From NCBI GenBank assembly GCA_017414505.1, contig JAFQLQ010000031.1, forward strand, positions 124,001 through 188,000: a stretch of 64,000 nucleotides of DNA, read 5' to 3'. Origin of the DNA: Clostridia bacterium. GTDB lineage: Bacteria; Bacillota; Clostridia; UMGS1840; HGM11507. Each line of letters opens with the position of its first letter. Position 1 is the first letter of the stretch. This document shows positions 53,201 to 61,207 of the stretch, one piece after another. A program made the translations under genes and the position numbers. Under the pieces are notes generated by a model. It did not search any database, was not told the DNA's origin, and worked only from the letters and a program-made list of their open reading frames with translations.

Positions 53201-55034
53201 TTTCCCCGGTAAAGCACATCCAAGAATTCTTCTTGATAAAAGCGACGTGGAATATATAACAACAATGGCTGAAACCAATGAAGAATGGAAAGCTAAAAAG
53301 GAAAACTGGCTTGCTTTGGCAGACCGGTATATGACAACGGAATTTCCCGTTAACGCCACACCCGAGGATATGCACGGTAACGGAGCAAACTATGCACAGA
53401 CATATCAGGAAATGATGATAAAATTAGGAGTTGCATATCTTTTAAGCGGTGACGAAAAATACGCTGAAAAAGGAATAACAGAAACTCTTAATGTCTGTCA
53501 GTGGGAAAATCTTGGCGAAAGCTATTCAGCTTTATCCAGCGGACATTGGATGATGGGGATGGCGGTTGCTTACGACAGTTTTTACAATTATCTTATAAAA
53601 ACTGCAGACGGACGTCAAAAGCTTTCGGGAATAAGAAAAGACATAGACCGTCTTGCCTACAGAATAAATATTCGCGGATTTGAAGGAGCAGAACAATCTT
53701 TGTGGATTAACAGAAACAACAACTGGGTTGGAGTTGTTGGCGGCGGACTTCTCGCGCTGCTTTTAAGTGTTGGCGATGAGGAAGAGCTTTCCGATTCCGC
53801 ATATCTGATTGAAAATACACTAAAAGCGCTTGAACCGTTTGCAGGCTTTTATAATCCGGACGGAGGCTTTTTTGAAGGTATCGGCTATTCTCAGTACGGA
53901 GCGTATCTGACCGTAAATGCACTTGTTGCTCTTAACCGCATTTGCAAAACAGATTACGGAATAAAAGAGGCAAAGGGATTCGCTGAAATGTCAGACTTTT
54001 TCGTGTACACACATACTCCGAACAGTCATTTTAATTTTCATGATGATTCACCGGGATTCATAACCTCATATATTCCTTATCAGCTTGGCTGGATATATAA
54101 TAAACCTGAAATTTTGGAACAATATGACAAACTTCATTCGCTTTCGGGTAAAAGCAGAGATATTCTTTCTCAGCTTTATTATGATAAATGTATGGCTGAA
54201 TGTGATACTATTTCAGAAGTTTCATTGGACAAGTATTTTTACGGATGTGATACCGGAAGCTTCCGAAACAGTTTTGATTCAAAAACACCTACATTTGTTG
54301 CATTTCACGGTGGATATTCCGGTCTTAATCACGATATGCTTGATTTGGGACAGTTTTACTTTGAAGCAAACGGAGTTGCGTGGGCGTATGATTTAGGTAA
54401 AGATAATTACAGTTTGCCGAATTATTTTGCTCCGGAAGGCTATGCTATTTACAGAAAAAGTACAGCCGGAGAAAACTGTGTTGTAATAAATCCTGAAACT
54501 GATTCCGATACATATTTTGGTCAGAAAACAGGTGCATATGCAAAGCTTACGGATTTTGAAAGCAATGATAAAGCGGCATACGCTTCGTATGACCTTACCG
54601 AAGCATATGAAAGAGATGTTAACAGTTATCTGAGAGGGTATTTCTTTGGTGACAACAGAAACTCGTTAACAATACGGGATGAAATAAGCTTTAAAAATTC
54701 AGATAATGAAATTTACTGGTTTATGCATACTCCTGCAACGATTGATATAACAAGCAGTAAAAAAGCAATACTTTCATCGGGCGGTAAAAAACTATTGGTT
54801 GAAATTTCGGTTGAGGGTGCTGAAAGCTTTGAGCTTCTTGACATGCCTGCCGAACCGTTGCCCTGTTCACCCGTAGTAGAAGGTCAGGCGGAAAATACCA
54901 ATATAAGAAAGCTTGCAGTAAAAGCTTCGGCGGATAATAATATTGCTGTTACTGTTAAACTAAGCCCCATTGATAACGGATATGATTTAACAAATATATC
55001 AACTACCTCAATCAGCAACTGGGTATTACCTTAA
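50268..55034 (+). CDS. Giant secreted heparinase II/III-type lyase with long non-catalytic N-terminus
   Basis: The start is GTG 50268, 6 bp after AAAGGAGGG. The protein has 1588 residues. It has a signal peptide (to about 24), a LamG-like module (about 25-225), Ig-like modules, a second LamG-like module (about 420-600) and a recurring MYDNDKLI module (about 690-795). A copper-amine-oxidase-like stalk (about 800-955) precedes the heparinase-type catalytic region (about 970-1588): NNNW at 1150-1153, YSQYGAY at 1207-1213, NHDMLDLG from 1354. Compared with its paralogue at 43684-48102 it replaces two histidines of the YSHYGAH motif and lacks the C-terminal discoidin domain. Its first ~800 residues are colinear with the next gene product. 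Substrate presumably uronic-acid polysaccharide. Confidence 0.82.
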   Translation: MKKIISVILIFTLILSFFPAVGMSATEVLLASYGWDDTAFVPSFGNNESLKMTYSYEEGLNGTALKIQLGETPTAQGAYINLTDTVLKKALINEKSKIRFKFDVYTSEDYAGVGVEARCYGTTANAYDGAANPWKLYAGERLKKETWHTVEYIFDTIEEVYYSYIDGALHQPKTGYTVENRDTGLSLIRLRFVHQNKAEPDSILNDAYVMVDNMEVSLEYPASLMKLSAYEYKDNVLSVKNDSVPEGSSAIHLELDENTTGLTISDVTVADSLGNVLSTENSLTDNKMTISFQDTLKIGIYNINVDCSDVLFNGHYVGDKYSIPLTVKGASFEILSPAEADEFIKDEKITVRLYNNNMTSVALYLNEEFVEEKVTEEGICEFVINPVFGVNSIKAVGRDKFGNKYIKRVTVHCREYKNTVYQYGSYNDKFGVSLKNGVYTFTKKSETATSGAILDVRDKYAEYGVFTHISKVKMDSLDSCIKFIPIGYNENKTEVWKFSMMSTPVFNYGKLGNTNIAYKAGEWYQMKVVSDIPNRIQTVYISGEGYGPYKMEFPINCSASETVYLRREKVEATIGEGAELTDGIHFEHICHYSDINGFPVTDINSSDNIISCKALSAQFELSGNSYSSLTTDNVKLFKANEEVTLNSLDYDSEANKFKITFLNTLDKGFYLLKILPGAALNADTVSEETAVIPITVTDSSGIFTDGIELSQSGDNVVFYADYKNVSGEAKKTAAVIGMYDNDKLINVESEEKKLSEGTGSITFTLNDVSYANKLCGMLLSDVKNITPLSSAVKIDVEEEERNSIFSNEKAIQYAENSSIFMLSNDSMFLDNKKQNYESEALKPVFIDDVLMISENLINLIGDNNISWNKETGEISINEAIFTTGEENAKIDGNNVVLSKAPTVKNDVLYLPLYDVCEKVLKKYVYYDKRDFVVITDSEFEYTDSDHFLLNSEPVDEIYRFLQFDRPSGKEVINTIEENFPGKAHPRILLDKSDVEYITTMAETNEEWKAKKENWLALADRYMTTEFPVNATPEDMHGNGANYAQTYQEMMIKLGVAYLLSGDEKYAEKGITETLNVCQWENLGESYSALSSGHWMMGMAVAYDSFYNYLIKTADGRQKLSGIRKDIDRLAYRINIRGFEGAEQSLWINRNNNWVGVVGGGLLALLLSVGDEEELSDSAYLIENTLKALEPFAGFYNPDGGFFEGIGYSQYGAYLTVNALVALNRICKTDYGIKEAKGFAEMSDFFVYTHTPNSHFNFHDDSPGFITSYIPYQLGWIYNKPEILEQYDKLHSLSGKSRDILSQLYYDKCMAECDTISEVSLDKYFYGCDTGSFRNSFDSKTPTFVAFHGGYSGLNHDMLDLGQFYFEANGVAWAYDLGKDNYSLPNYFAPEGYAIYRKSTAGENCVVINPETDSDTYFGQKTGAYAKLTDFESNDKAAYASYDLTEAYERDVNSYLRGYFFGDNRNSLTIRDEISFKNSDNEIYWFMHTPATIDITSSKKAILSSGGKKLLVEISVEGAESFELLDMPAEPLPCSPVVEGQAENTNIRKLAVKASADNNIAVTVKLSPIDNGYDLTNISTTSISNWVLP

Positions 55035-55060
55035 TATATAAAAAGAAAGGAACGAAAAAA

Positions 55061-57493
55061 ATGAAAAAATTATTATCACTTATGGTAGCAATAGTTCTTG
55101 TAATTTCTATGCTGCCGGCAGCAGTTCTTGCTGCAACAAGTACAGCCAGTTATTCTATAACTGAAATGGCATCCTACGGATGGGATGATGAAACCTTTAC
55201 ACCAAACTTATCCGATCCTCTTGCCCTTGGAATGGCAACATCTTATGTTGACGGAAAAAACGGAAAAGCGCTTAAAGTTCAGCAGGGAACAACTCCCTCA
55301 GATGCAGGCGCGTATATTGATTTGACTGCAAGTGTTTTAAAGGGTGCATTAATAAATGAAAAAGCCATAGTGCATTTTAAGCTTGATGTGTATCCATCTG
55401 ATGATTATGCAGGTGTAGGCGTTGAAGTAAGATGTAACGGTGATTCAACAAATGCCTGGGACGGTGCGGCTAACCCCTGGAAGCTTTATGCCGGTGAAAG
55501 TCTCACAAAAGAAAAATGGCATACAGTTGAATATGTTTTTGATACAATAAACAAAGTTTATTATAACTATATAGATGAAAAATTACATCAGCCGGCAACT
55601 GCATATACAATTCCCGGAAGAGAAACCGGACTTTCACTTTTAAGATTAAGATTCCCTCATTACAATAAAAAGGCAGAGGATAAAACTGCACCTCTTTCAG
55701 ATTCCTATGTATTAATTGATAATATGGAAGTAAAAAGAGAACATCCTGCACCTGAATTAAGCCTTGTTTCATATAAAATCGCTGATGAAACCGTTGAATT
55801 TAAGGATGCATCTTTAATTGCAGGCGCAACAGAAATGAATCTTAATTTATCAGATCTTATTACAGGTCTTGATGCTTCTAAAATAAGTGTAAAAGATTCT
55901 GACAACAATTCTGTTAATGCAAGCATATCAATCAGCAATACAAAAATAAACATTGCGTTTCCGGAAGGAATTGCGGCAGGAAAATATACAGTTAACATAG
56001 ACAATGCAGGATTAACTTATAATAAGCTTGCTCTTGATGTTCCTTATTCTTTGCCCTTTGAAGCAAAAGAAATGTATTTTGGTATTCTTTCGCCCAAGGA
56101 TGGAACAAAATATAATGCAGATGAAGATATAACTGTTTGTGTAAGCAATAAGGATATGATAAATATCGGTCTTTATGTAAATGAAACACTTGTTGAAGAA
56201 AAAGAAGTAACAGATGGTATTTACAATTTCACAATTTCCGAGCCTGTTTACGGTGTTAATTCAATAAAAGTTGTTGGAACAGATGCAAACGGCAGAAAAT
56301 TAACAAGACGTATTGAAGCAGTATCATATAGCAAAGAAAAGGTAGTAACCTCATATTCTCACGGAACATACACTAATTTCAATGTAACCATACCAAATAA
56401 AACACAGTCATATTTTACCTTTACTAAAAAAGAAGGAGCAGAAACAACTGCAGTAGCAGGTGATATGCTTAATGTTGAGGGTAAATATTCAGAAACGGGT
56501 GTATTTGTAAAAGAAAGCCGTGTTATGGTAGATAATCTGGATTCTGCAGTAAAATATATCTATCGGGCTTCTGATGGCACATGGGGCACAGTTGTAGTGT
56601 TTAATAATGGTAAGCTTGGAAATACCGGTTTAACATATGAAGCGAAAAAATGGTATGATGTAAAAATTGTAAATGATATCCCAAATAATAAACAAACTTA
56701 CTATATTTCCGGTGAAAATTACGGGCCTTATGCACTGGAATATAAACTTTCTGATTTTGTTGGTTCAATAGTAAGAGAAAAAATCCATATTACAATCGGA
56801 GCTTCGGCGACCTTAACAGATGCAATTTATTTTGAACACGTATCACATTATTCAGAAAAAGAAACCCTGCCCGTTGTAAATAAAGTAACTGCATATTCTG
56901 CTGATGCTGAAACAGAGACTGTAAAAGGTGTTGTAGACCTTGATACAGTATCAATCGGAGTTAAATTCTCAGATGTAGCCTTTGCTTCTCTTGACGAAGA
57001 ATATGTTAAACTGTATAAGGGAAATCAGGAAGTTGTTTTGCTTAGTGTTGCTGTAACAGAAGAAAATGAAATTCTTCTTTATCCTGCAAACAAATTGAGT
57101 GAAGGCGATTATCAGATTAAAGTGCTAAATGGCGCAGCGCTTGCATCCGGTAATTCAATCGACAGAGATATTATAATACCAATTAAGGCAACAAATACTA
57201 CCGGTGTATTCAGCGATGGAATAGAATTTTCAGTTTCAGGTGCTAAAGCAACCTCTTATATTCCTTATAACAATGCAACCGGTGCAAAAGTAACCGGAAA
57301 AGTGATTATTGCAGCTTACGAAGGCGATAAGCTTGTAAATATATCTGCTTCAAATGCATCAATTAACGTTGGTGAAGGCTATATTTCCTACGGACTTAAT
57401 GACATTAAAACTGCAACCAGACTAAAAGCTATGCTTTGGCTGAACAGCAATATGGATGTAATTGTTCCTTTTGCAGAAATTAATATTAAATAA
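55061..57493 (+). CDS. Secreted non-catalytic twin of the lyase N-terminus (LamG/Ig-like protein)
   Basis: This 810-residue protein has a signal peptide (to about residue 24). It is colinear with residues 1 to about 800 of the preceding lyase. Shared landmarks include ASYGWDD, GAYIDL, DDYAGVGVEVR, AANPWKLYAGE, GISLLRLRF-type strands, FGILSPKDG, YGVNSIKVVG, NNGKLGNTGLTYE and YYISGENYGPY. It stops where the lyase continues into its stalk and catalytic domains, ending with the recurring module (KAMLWLNSN). It probably binds the same glycan without cleaving it, as a surface or secreted capture protein. It is last in the operon and followed by a terminator. Confidence 0.75.
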   Translation: MKKLLSLMVAIVLVISMLPAAVLAATSTASYSITEMASYGWDDETFTPNLSDPLALGMATSYVDGKNGKALKVQQGTTPSDAGAYIDLTASVLKGALINEKAIVHFKLDVYPSDDYAGVGVEVRCNGDSTNAWDGAANPWKLYAGESLTKEKWHTVEYVFDTINKVYYNYIDEKLHQPATAYTIPGRETGLSLLRLRFPHYNKKAEDKTAPLSDSYVLIDNMEVKREHPAPELSLVSYKIADETVEFKDASLIAGATEMNLNLSDLITGLDASKISVKDSDNNSVNASISISNTKINIAFPEGIAAGKYTVNIDNAGLTYNKLALDVPYSLPFEAKEMYFGILSPKDGTKYNADEDITVCVSNKDMINIGLYVNETLVEEKEVTDGIYNFTISEPVYGVNSIKVVGTDANGRKLTRRIEAVSYSKEKVVTSYSHGTYTNFNVTIPNKTQSYFTFTKKEGAETTAVAGDMLNVEGKYSETGVFVKESRVMVDNLDSAVKYIYRASDGTWGTVVVFNNGKLGNTGLTYEAKKWYDVKIVNDIPNNKQTYYISGENYGPYALEYKLSDFVGSIVREKIHITIGASATLTDAIYFEHVSHYSEKETLPVVNKVTAYSADAETETVKGVVDLDTVSIGVKFSDVAFASLDEEYVKLYKGNQEVVLLSVAVTEENEILLYPANKLSEGDYQIKVLNGAALASGNSIDRDIIIPIKATNTTGVFSDGIEFSVSGAKATSYIPYNNATGAKVTGKVIIAAYEGDKLVNISASNASINVGEGYISYGLNDIKTATRLKAMLWLNSNMDVIVPFAEINIK

Positions 57494-57499
57494 TAGTAC

Positions 57500-57545
57500 A
57501 AAAGCTGGTGCTAAAAGCTGGTGCTTATTTAAGCATCAGCTTTTT
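57500..57545. terminator. Terminator with duplicated left arm between convergent genes
   Basis: A 15-bp stem (57513-57527 with 57530-57544, one G-T wobble) with a 2-base loop ends in T. A second copy of the 13-base left arm (57500-57512) lies directly before it, so two alternative hairpins are possible. It ends the second importer operon and overlaps the stop of the converging AraC gene. Confidence 0.85.
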
Positions 57546-58353
57546 AAATAAATGTTTTACGGTATCTCAGAGGGCTTATATTATATTTTTTCAAAAAACA
57601 TCGATTAAATGATCGCAAACTTCCAAAACCGCATTGTAAAGCAATATCTGTCATACTGAAGTTTGTGGAATTAAGAAAAATAATCGCTTTTTCCAATCTG
57701 AAATCATTAAGATATTGTATAAAAGTAGTATTTGAAATTTTTTTGAATTCATGCGAAAAATAAAATTTAGACATATGACATTCGCTCGCAATTTCTTCAA
57801 GTTTAATTTTCTGTGAATAGTTAGTTTCAAGAAATTTGTTTACCGTATTCAACAATCTGATGTTTTTCTCTTTATCAATAATTTCAAATTCCATATTCCT
57901 TATAATATTAGAAATTATACAGTTTTTATGTGCTCTTATTGCAAACTCATATCCGGGAGCTTTTTCTTCATATTCATTTTGAATAGCTTCAATAATGTTT
58001 TTGAGGTTATTATAAAGTGAATGCTCAGGGGATATAATATTGTTTTTTAATCTTATTTTTTCAAAATTTATATTTTCTACATATGAGTTAAGGTTTATTT
58101 TTATAACATATCCATTGCTGTCTCTTACAAGTGTGAATCCGTGAATTTCGCCTGGCATAAAAATACAGAAGGAGCCTTCATTTATAGTAATTTTCTTATT
58201 TTCAGAAAAAGCTGAAAGGTTTCCTGTTTGTGCGTAAACAAGTTCCATTTCTTCGTGATAGTGTGCAATGCTGCTTAAATTTCTGTTTGTAAATTTTATA
58301 TATGGAAAACTTCCTATTGGCTTGTTTTTTGTTTCAAATAATATTTCCGACAT
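57544..58353 (-). CDS. AraC-family regulator with N-terminal cupin
   Basis: This 269-residue cytoplasmic regulator has a cupin domain at about residues 25-100 (IAHYHEEMELVYAQTGNLSA, FCIFMPGEIHGF) and an AraC-type double helix-turn-helix at about 165-268 (KLEEIASECHMSKFYFSHEF, SMTDIALQCGFGSLRSF). It is divergent from the GH3 gene and separated from it by 200 bp, so it probably controls the GH3 gene in response to a sugar. A GGGG-rich ribosome site precedes ATG 58353. Confidence 0.9.
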   Translation of the reverse strand: MSEILFETKNKPIGSFPYIKFTNRNLSSIAHYHEEMELVYAQTGNLSAFSENKKITINEGSFCIFMPGEIHGFTLVRDSNGYVIKINLNSYVENINFEKIRLKNNIISPEHSLYNNLKNIIEAIQNEYEEKAPGYEFAIRAHKNCIISNIIRNMEFEIIDKEKNIRLLNTVNKFLETNYSQKIKLEEIASECHMSKFYFSHEFKKISNTTFIQYLNDFRLEKAIIFLNSTNFSMTDIALQCGFGSLRSFNRCFLKKYNISPLRYRKTFI

Positions 58354-58429
58354 TTTATCGCCCCTTGTTTATATTATCATATTGTTTCCATAAAAGCAAT
58401 ATTTGTCTTAAATTAAACAACGTGTGTTA

Positions 58430-58458
58430 TTGCAAAATGTATTGTTATATGTTACTAT
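58430..58458 (+). promoter_or_regulatory. Promoter of the GH3 gene
   Basis: TTGCAA (58430-58435), 17 bp, then TACTAT (58453-58458), followed by a leader of about 90 bases and the strong RBS GAGGAGG. The two boxes each match the sigma-A consensus at most positions. Confidence 0.6.
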
Positions 58459-58553
58459 AGAATCAGAAAATATAGATATTGATAGGTAAAACAAAATTTA
58501 AAAGTAAAAAACAGATAATTCAGTTTACTTTTAAATAATGAGGAGGTATAAAA

Positions 58554-60428
58554 ATGAAAACATTCAAAGAACGGGCAATCGAACTTGTTTCTCAAATGAC
58601 ATTGGCTGAAAAAATAGCACAGATGCAATATCAGGCACCTGCAATTGAAAGACTTGGAGTTCCTGCTTACAATTGGTGGAATGAATGCTTGCATGGAGTT
58701 GCAAGAGCAGGAAATGCAACTGTTTTCCCACAGGCGATAGGAATGGCTGCAAGTTTTAATCCGGAACTTCTTAATGAGGTTGCAACAGTAATTTCAGACG
58801 AAGCAAGAGCAAAATATAACGAATTTAGAAAATTCGGTTCTACTGGGCAGTATGAAGGTCTTACTTTCTGGTCACCCAATATTAATATTTTCAGAGATCC
58901 AAGGTGGGGCAGAGGTCATGAAACTTATGGTGAAGATCCGTATCTTAGCGGCAGAATGGGCGTTGCATTTATAAAAGGCCTTCAGGGAGAAGGGAAATAC
59001 CGTAAAGTTGATGCAACTATAAAGCATTTTGCTGTACACAGCGGACCGGAAGATGAGAGACACAGCTTTGATGCAATAGTTGACGAAAAGGACTTAAGAG
59101 AAACATATCTATGGGCTTTTAAATACTGTATAGATAATGCTAAACCGTCTGCTGTTATGGGTGCGTATAACAGAGTTAACGGCGAACCTTGTTGTGCAAG
59201 TAAAACTCTTCTTCAGGATATTTTATACGGTGAATACGGATTTGATGGATATGTTGTTTCCGATTGTGGTGCAATTTGTGATATTAATGCTCATCATCAT
59301 GTAACGGAAAATGAAGCGGAAAGTGCCGCACTTGCTGTAAATAACGGATGTCAGCTTAATTGCGGTACTGCATACAAATGGCTTAAAACCGCAGTTGCGG
59401 AAGAATTAATCAGCGAAGAAACCATAACCAAAGCCGTTGAAAAGCTGTTTGAAGCACGATTCAGACTTGGTATGTTTGATGATGACTGTGAATATGATAA
59501 TATTCCGTATGACGTTGTTGAATGTGATAAGCATACTGCTCTTAATCGCAAAATGGCTCATGAAAGTATTATTCTTTTGAAAAACAATGGAATATTGCCG
59601 TTAAAAAATGGTGTAAACGTTGCAGTTATAGGACCAAATGCCGATTCGTATGAAGCGCTTGTGGCAAATTATGAAGGCAGAGCTTCACGCTATTCAACAA
59701 TATTAAAAGGTATTCAGGATGCGTCGGAGGGTAAGGTTCTTTATTCCAAGGGTTCACATTTGTTTAAAGCTGATATCAACAGAGGGCATAACTTAAATGA
59801 AGCAATAATTGCTGCCAACAAGTCCGATGTAGTTATATTGTGTGTTGGTCTTGATGCAACTTTAGAAGGCGAAGAAAGCGATGCTTATAATTCAGCAATT
59901 GCACGCGGCGATAAAGACTCTCTGGAACTACCCCAAAAACAGCAGGAACTTGTTGATGCAATTATAAACACCGGAAAACCTGTTATATATGTAAATATAA
60001 GCGGAAGCTGTATGAATCTAAGTATTCCCAAAGAAAAATGCGCTGCTGTTATTCAATGCTTTTATCCCGGTGCTGAGGGCGGGAACGCTTTTGCAGATAT
60101 TATTTACGGAAAAGTTTCGCCAAGCGGAAGATTACCTGTTACATTTTATAAAAATACTGATGATTTACCGGACTTTAAAGATTATAGTATGAAAAACAGA
60201 ACTTATAAGTTTTATAAGGGTGAACCGGTTTATCCATTTGGATACGGACTTACATATTCTGACGTAAAAGAAAACTGGTTAGATGATAATACGGTTGAAA
60301 TTACAAATTGCGGAAATTATGATACAGCATATTCTGTATTAAAATATGAATATATTCCTCATAAAAGCTTGTCTGATTTCAAAAAAATTTTTATTAAAAA
60401 AGGTGAAAAAATAATTATTGAATTTTAA
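58554..60428 (+). CDS. GH3 beta-glycosidase (beta-glucosidase/beta-xylosidase type), short C-terminus
   Basis: This 624-residue protein has no signal peptide and is cytoplasmic. It has the GH3 N-terminal barrel with VPAYNWWNECLHGVARAG, DPRWGRGHETYGEDP, the KHFAVHSGPE motif and nucleophile Asp237 in SDCG. The alpha/beta sandwich domain follows (about 340-560), ending in YPFGYGLTY. This subgroup contains beta-xylosidases and alpha-arabinosidases as well as beta-glucosidases. The usual C-terminal FN3-like domain is cut to about 60 residues, so the protein is shorter than the common ~700 or more. It would hydrolyse imported oligosaccharides. It is monocistronic, with its own promoter and terminator. 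Confidence 0.93.
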   Translation: MKTFKERAIELVSQMTLAEKIAQMQYQAPAIERLGVPAYNWWNECLHGVARAGNATVFPQAIGMAASFNPELLNEVATVISDEARAKYNEFRKFGSTGQYEGLTFWSPNINIFRDPRWGRGHETYGEDPYLSGRMGVAFIKGLQGEGKYRKVDATIKHFAVHSGPEDERHSFDAIVDEKDLRETYLWAFKYCIDNAKPSAVMGAYNRVNGEPCCASKTLLQDILYGEYGFDGYVVSDCGAICDINAHHHVTENEAESAALAVNNGCQLNCGTAYKWLKTAVAEELISEETITKAVEKLFEARFRLGMFDDDCEYDNIPYDVVECDKHTALNRKMAHESIILLKNNGILPLKNGVNVAVIGPNADSYEALVANYEGRASRYSTILKGIQDASEGKVLYSKGSHLFKADINRGHNLNEAIIAANKSDVVILCVGLDATLEGEESDAYNSAIARGDKDSLELPQKQQELVDAIINTGKPVIYVNISGSCMNLSIPKEKCAAVIQCFYPGAEGGNAFADIIYGKVSPSGRLPVTFYKNTDDLPDFKDYSMKNRTYKFYKGEPVYPFGYGLTYSDVKENWLDDNTVEITNCGNYDTAYSVLKYEYIPHKSLSDFKKIFIKKGEKIIIEF

Positions 60429-60430
60429 AC

Positions 60431-60466
60431 AAAAACATTGTCAATAGAAATTGACAATGTTTTTTT
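60431..60466 (+). terminator. Terminator of the GH3 gene
   Basis: A perfect 14-bp stem (60431-60444 with 60451-60464) with a 6-base loop is followed by a T run to 60466. It starts 3 bases after the stop codon. Its right arm contains the -35 box of the next promoter. Confidence 0.9.
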
Positions 60467-60479
60467 ACTGTGATATAAT
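60451..60479 (+). promoter_or_regulatory. Consensus extended -10 promoter of the lyxose isomerase operon
   Basis: TTGACA (60451-60456), 17 bp, then TATAAT (60474-60479) preceded by TGA as an extended -10. Every core position is consensus. It lies 33 bp upstream of the start codon at 60513, with RBS CAGGAGG between. Confidence 0.88.
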
Positions 60480-60512
60480 CAAAATATATTATAAATTCAG
60501 GAGGACTAAATT

Positions 60513-61199
60513 ATGAAACGTTCAGAAATTAATCAGGCCATTTTAAAAGCCAAGGAAAGACTTGCGGAGTACAAAATTACGCTTCCCATGTTCGCTTACT
60601 GGACAATGGAAGACTGGAAAAATAATAAAGCAGAAATAGGCAGAATAAAAGAAAGAATGTTGGGATGGGATGTATCCGATTTCGGTACAGATGATTTTGA
60701 ACATTGCGGAGCAGTTTTATTTACTGTGAGAAACGGCGATAAAAATGATAAAGAATACAGAGCTCCCTATGCAGAAAAGTATATTCTTTTATACGACGAA
60801 ACAGAACAGTCTCTTCCTTTCCATTATCATATTGATAAAACAGAGGACATCATTAACCGTGGCGGAGGTGTTATGGTTCTTGAAATGTTTAATAAGGCTG
60901 AAGATGGCGGAGCAGATAAAGAAACTCCGGTTGTTGTTTATGAAGACGGTGTTAAGCACACATATAAACCCGGGGAAAAAATATATGTTACTCCCGGTAA
61001 CAGTATAACAATAGAGCCATACGTTTATCACAGATTTTATGCTGAAAAAGGAAAAGGTTATCTTATTGTCGGAGAAGTTTCCAAGGTTAATGATGACTGT
61101 AATGATAACATATTCCTTTATCCGATGGAAAGATTTATTCCTATCGAAGAAGATGTTGATATAATTCATCCTCTTGTTAATGAATACGATATTATATAG
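60513..61199 (+). CDS. D-lyxose ketol-isomerase family cupin
   Basis: This 228-residue cytoplasmic cupin resembles the D-lyxose isomerase family: N-terminal MKRSEIN, FHYHIDKTEDIINRGGG with metal ligands His104, His106 and Glu111, and His173 in YVYHRF. The family interconverts D-lyxose with D-xylulose and D-mannose with D-fructose. It heads an operon with an acyltransferase and a stalk-domain protein (9 and 13 bp spacings), driven by a consensus promoter. In a glycan locus it would feed liberated lyxose or mannose into central metabolism. Confidence 0.88.
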   Translation: MKRSEINQAILKAKERLAEYKITLPMFAYWTMEDWKNNKAEIGRIKERMLGWDVSDFGTDDFEHCGAVLFTVRNGDKNDKEYRAPYAEKYILLYDETEQSLPFHYHIDKTEDIINRGGGVMVLEMFNKAEDGGADKETPVVVYEDGVKHTYKPGEKIYVTPGNSITIEPYVYHRFYAEKGKGYLIVGEVSKVNDDCNDNIFLYPMERFIPIEEDVDIIHPLVNEYDII

Positions 61200-61207
61200 A
61201 ATGTATT

